Shown piece after piece: positions 62,955-64,000 of a stretch of DNA of 64,000 nucleotides. The translations under genes were made by a program, and so were the position numbers. The stretch is from G964291335 sp964291335. Lineage in GTDB: Bacteria; Chloroflexota; Dehalococcoidia; Lucifugimonadales; UBA3495. The notes under the pieces were generated by a model that did no database searches, had not been told where the DNA came from, and saw only the letters and a list, made by a program, of their open reading frames with translations. How positions within the stretch are numbered: the first letter of the stretch is position 1; each line of letters opens with the position of its first letter. The stretch is from the NCBI GenBank assembly GCA_964291335.2, contig OZ219748.1, forward strand, positions 1,674,001 to 1,738,000. Direction: 5' to 3'.

Positions 62955-64000
62955 TCACCCGGCCGTCCACTGCCGCATTACATCGGCTGCCCGCGACAAA
63001 GCCTCCTCCACGTCGGCGCCGGAGATATGACGGTGGGTTACCATGCGCAGCGACTGCCCCCGGGAATGGGATACTTTCACCCCGGCCCCGGCCAGAGCGT
63101 CGCTGACCGCGACGGCATCGGCCACCCCACTCTCCACCTCAAAGATGACAATATTGGTCTGAATACTATCCGGGTCCACATTAATGCCGGCAATATCTGC
63201 CAGCCCACGGGCCAGACGGCGGGCATTGGCATGGTCGTCGGCCAGCCGCCCAATCATGGTATCCAGCGCCACCAGGCCGGCCGCCGCCAGCACCCCGGCC
63301 TGCCGCATTCCGCCGCCAATCATCTTCCGCCAACGGCGCGCCCGGCCAATGAACTCCTCGCTGCCCACCAGAACGGAACCCACCGGGCAGCTCAATGCCT
63401 TGGACAGACAGAAGGATACATCGTCCACCTCTCTCACCAGTGCGCTGGGGGGCACCTCCAGCGCCACGGCGGCATTGAATAGCCGGGCGCCGTCCAGGTG
63501 CACCCTGGCCCCGGCAGCGTGGGCTGCCTCGGCTGCATCTTCGGTATCCTGCGGCGTCAGCACGCCGCCGCTGCAACGGTTATGGGTGTTTTCCAGACAT
63601 ACCAGGGTCGTCGGCGGCACATGAACGTTGCCCCTGGGCCGAATGGCGCCCGCCAGCGCCTCCGGCGCAATGCGCCCCTGCCCGTCGTTGGGCGCCAGGC
63701 TCACCTGCACTCCGGCCAACGCCGATACCCCGGCCGACTCATTCCAGAACATATGCGCCTGGTCCCCCATCACGATTTCATCGCCCCGCTGACACCAGGT
63801 AAGGGCGGCTATCAGGTTGCTCATCGTCCCGCTGGCGGTTAGCAGGCCAGCCTCCTTCCCCAGCAATTCCGCTGCCTGCCGCTCCAGCAGGTTAACGGAA
63901 GGATCCTCCCCGTAAACATCATCGCCCACTTCCGCTTCGGCCATAGCCCGGCGCATCTCATCGGTGGGCTGCGTAAGAGTATCGCTTCGCAAGTCAATAA
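62955..64000 (-). CDS. ltaE: Low-specificity L-threonine aldolase, start outside window
   Basis: The frame is open at the right edge: reading in from 63998 gives IDLRSDTLTQPTDEMRRAMA, the family N terminus (usually MIDLRSDT), so only one or a few codons lie outside. PLP lysine is predicted in CLSKALSCPVGS. Other family blocks are GDDVYGEDPSVNLLE and HLDGARLFNAAVAL. The enzyme splits threonine or allo-threonine to glycine and acetaldehyde. It is about 197 bases convergent from rarA. Confidence 0.92.
   Translation of the reverse strand, partial: IDLRSDTLTQPTDEMRRAMAEAEVGDDVYGEDPSVNLLERQAAELLGKEAGLLTASGTMSNLIAALTWCQRGDEIVMGDQAHMFWNESAGVSALAGVQVSLAPNDGQGRIAPEALAGAIRPRGNVHVPPTTLVCLENTHNRCSGGVLTPQDTEDAAEAAHAAGARVHLDGARLFNAAVALEVPPSALVREVDDVSFCLSKALSCPVGSVLVGSEEFIGRARRWRKMIGGGMRQAGVLAAAGLVALDTMIGRLADDHANARRLARGLADIAGINVDPDSIQTNIVIFEVESGVADAVAVSDALAGAGVKVSHSRGQSLRMVTHRHISGADVEEALSRAADVMRQWTAG

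Overview
The window is high-GC DNA (roughly 60-65% by eye) packed with short-spaced genes on both strands. The gene content points to a Chloroflexota bacterium of the Dehalococcoidia/SAR202 type: two CaiB/BaiF CoA-transferases, two luciferase-like flavin oxidoreductases, a cytosolic reductive-dehalogenase-like Fe-S protein, an HpcH/HpaI aldolase, a thiolase-like protein, a carboxyltransferase subunit, and large FN3 proteins with Thr-Pro linkers. This placement is inferred from gene content; no rRNA gene is present.

Layout. 1-10 kb: an edge-truncated arylsulfotransferase, EamA exporter, PlsY, branched-chain aminotransferase, a CaiB gene whose first 211 bp is duplicated on the far side of an inserted nuclease-like gene, a nucleotidyltransferase-HEPN fusion and a second CaiB. 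9-18.7 kb: aldolase, DUF192 lipoprotein, PfkB kinase, FMN-dependent hydroxyacid oxidase, GYD protein, a short-chain dehydrogenase relic, proS and ispG, an HTH protein and a frameshifted MscS-like gene. 18.9-23.5 kb: the reductive-dehalogenase-like gene, then a lower-GC island with a DGQHR (DndB-family) protein, a C5-cytosine methyltransferase and a TnpB-like scrap. 23.5-27 kb: a TPP enzyme, rsmI and a cyclophilin. 27.2-31.4 kb: FN3 surface protein 1. 31.7-38 kb: tRNA-Gln, an MFS transporter and a MoxR/DUF58/membrane-protein cluster with a sugar nucleotidyltransferase. 38.3-47 kb: dnaJ-prmA, a kinase-like/PP2C pair, an inositol-lipid cluster (ino1, PimA-like transferase, CDP-alcohol phosphatidyltransferase), ribH and an LLM oxidoreductase. 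47-53.7 kb: ychF, thiolase-like, EVE protein, queG with a dCTP deaminase-like gene, and groEL without groES. 54-57 kb: FN3 surface protein 2. 57-64 kb: folK-folP, an acyl-CoA carboxyltransferase, an LLM oxidoreductase, rarA and an edge-truncated threonine aldolase.

The most striking feature is the pair of FN3 proteins 23 kb apart. Each starts with Met-Ala-Asp-Lys behind a GAGGT ribosome site, then runs into a pure cytosine tract (21 C in one, 24 C in the other) a few codons before the signal peptide. In both, the tract length as assembled puts the start out of frame with the rest of the protein by the same amount; either would be in frame when the tract length is 1 modulo 3. The two genes also share a conserved upstream block with a fixed 18-base spacing. 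This looks like a two-locus phase-variable adhesin-like surface system. In gene 2 the out-of-frame leader stops at a TGATG overlap, which could allow re-initiation.

Other points worth following are the 211-bp duplication around the nuclease-like gene, the DndB-family/C5-methyltransferase island, and the inositol phospholipid/mannoside cluster.
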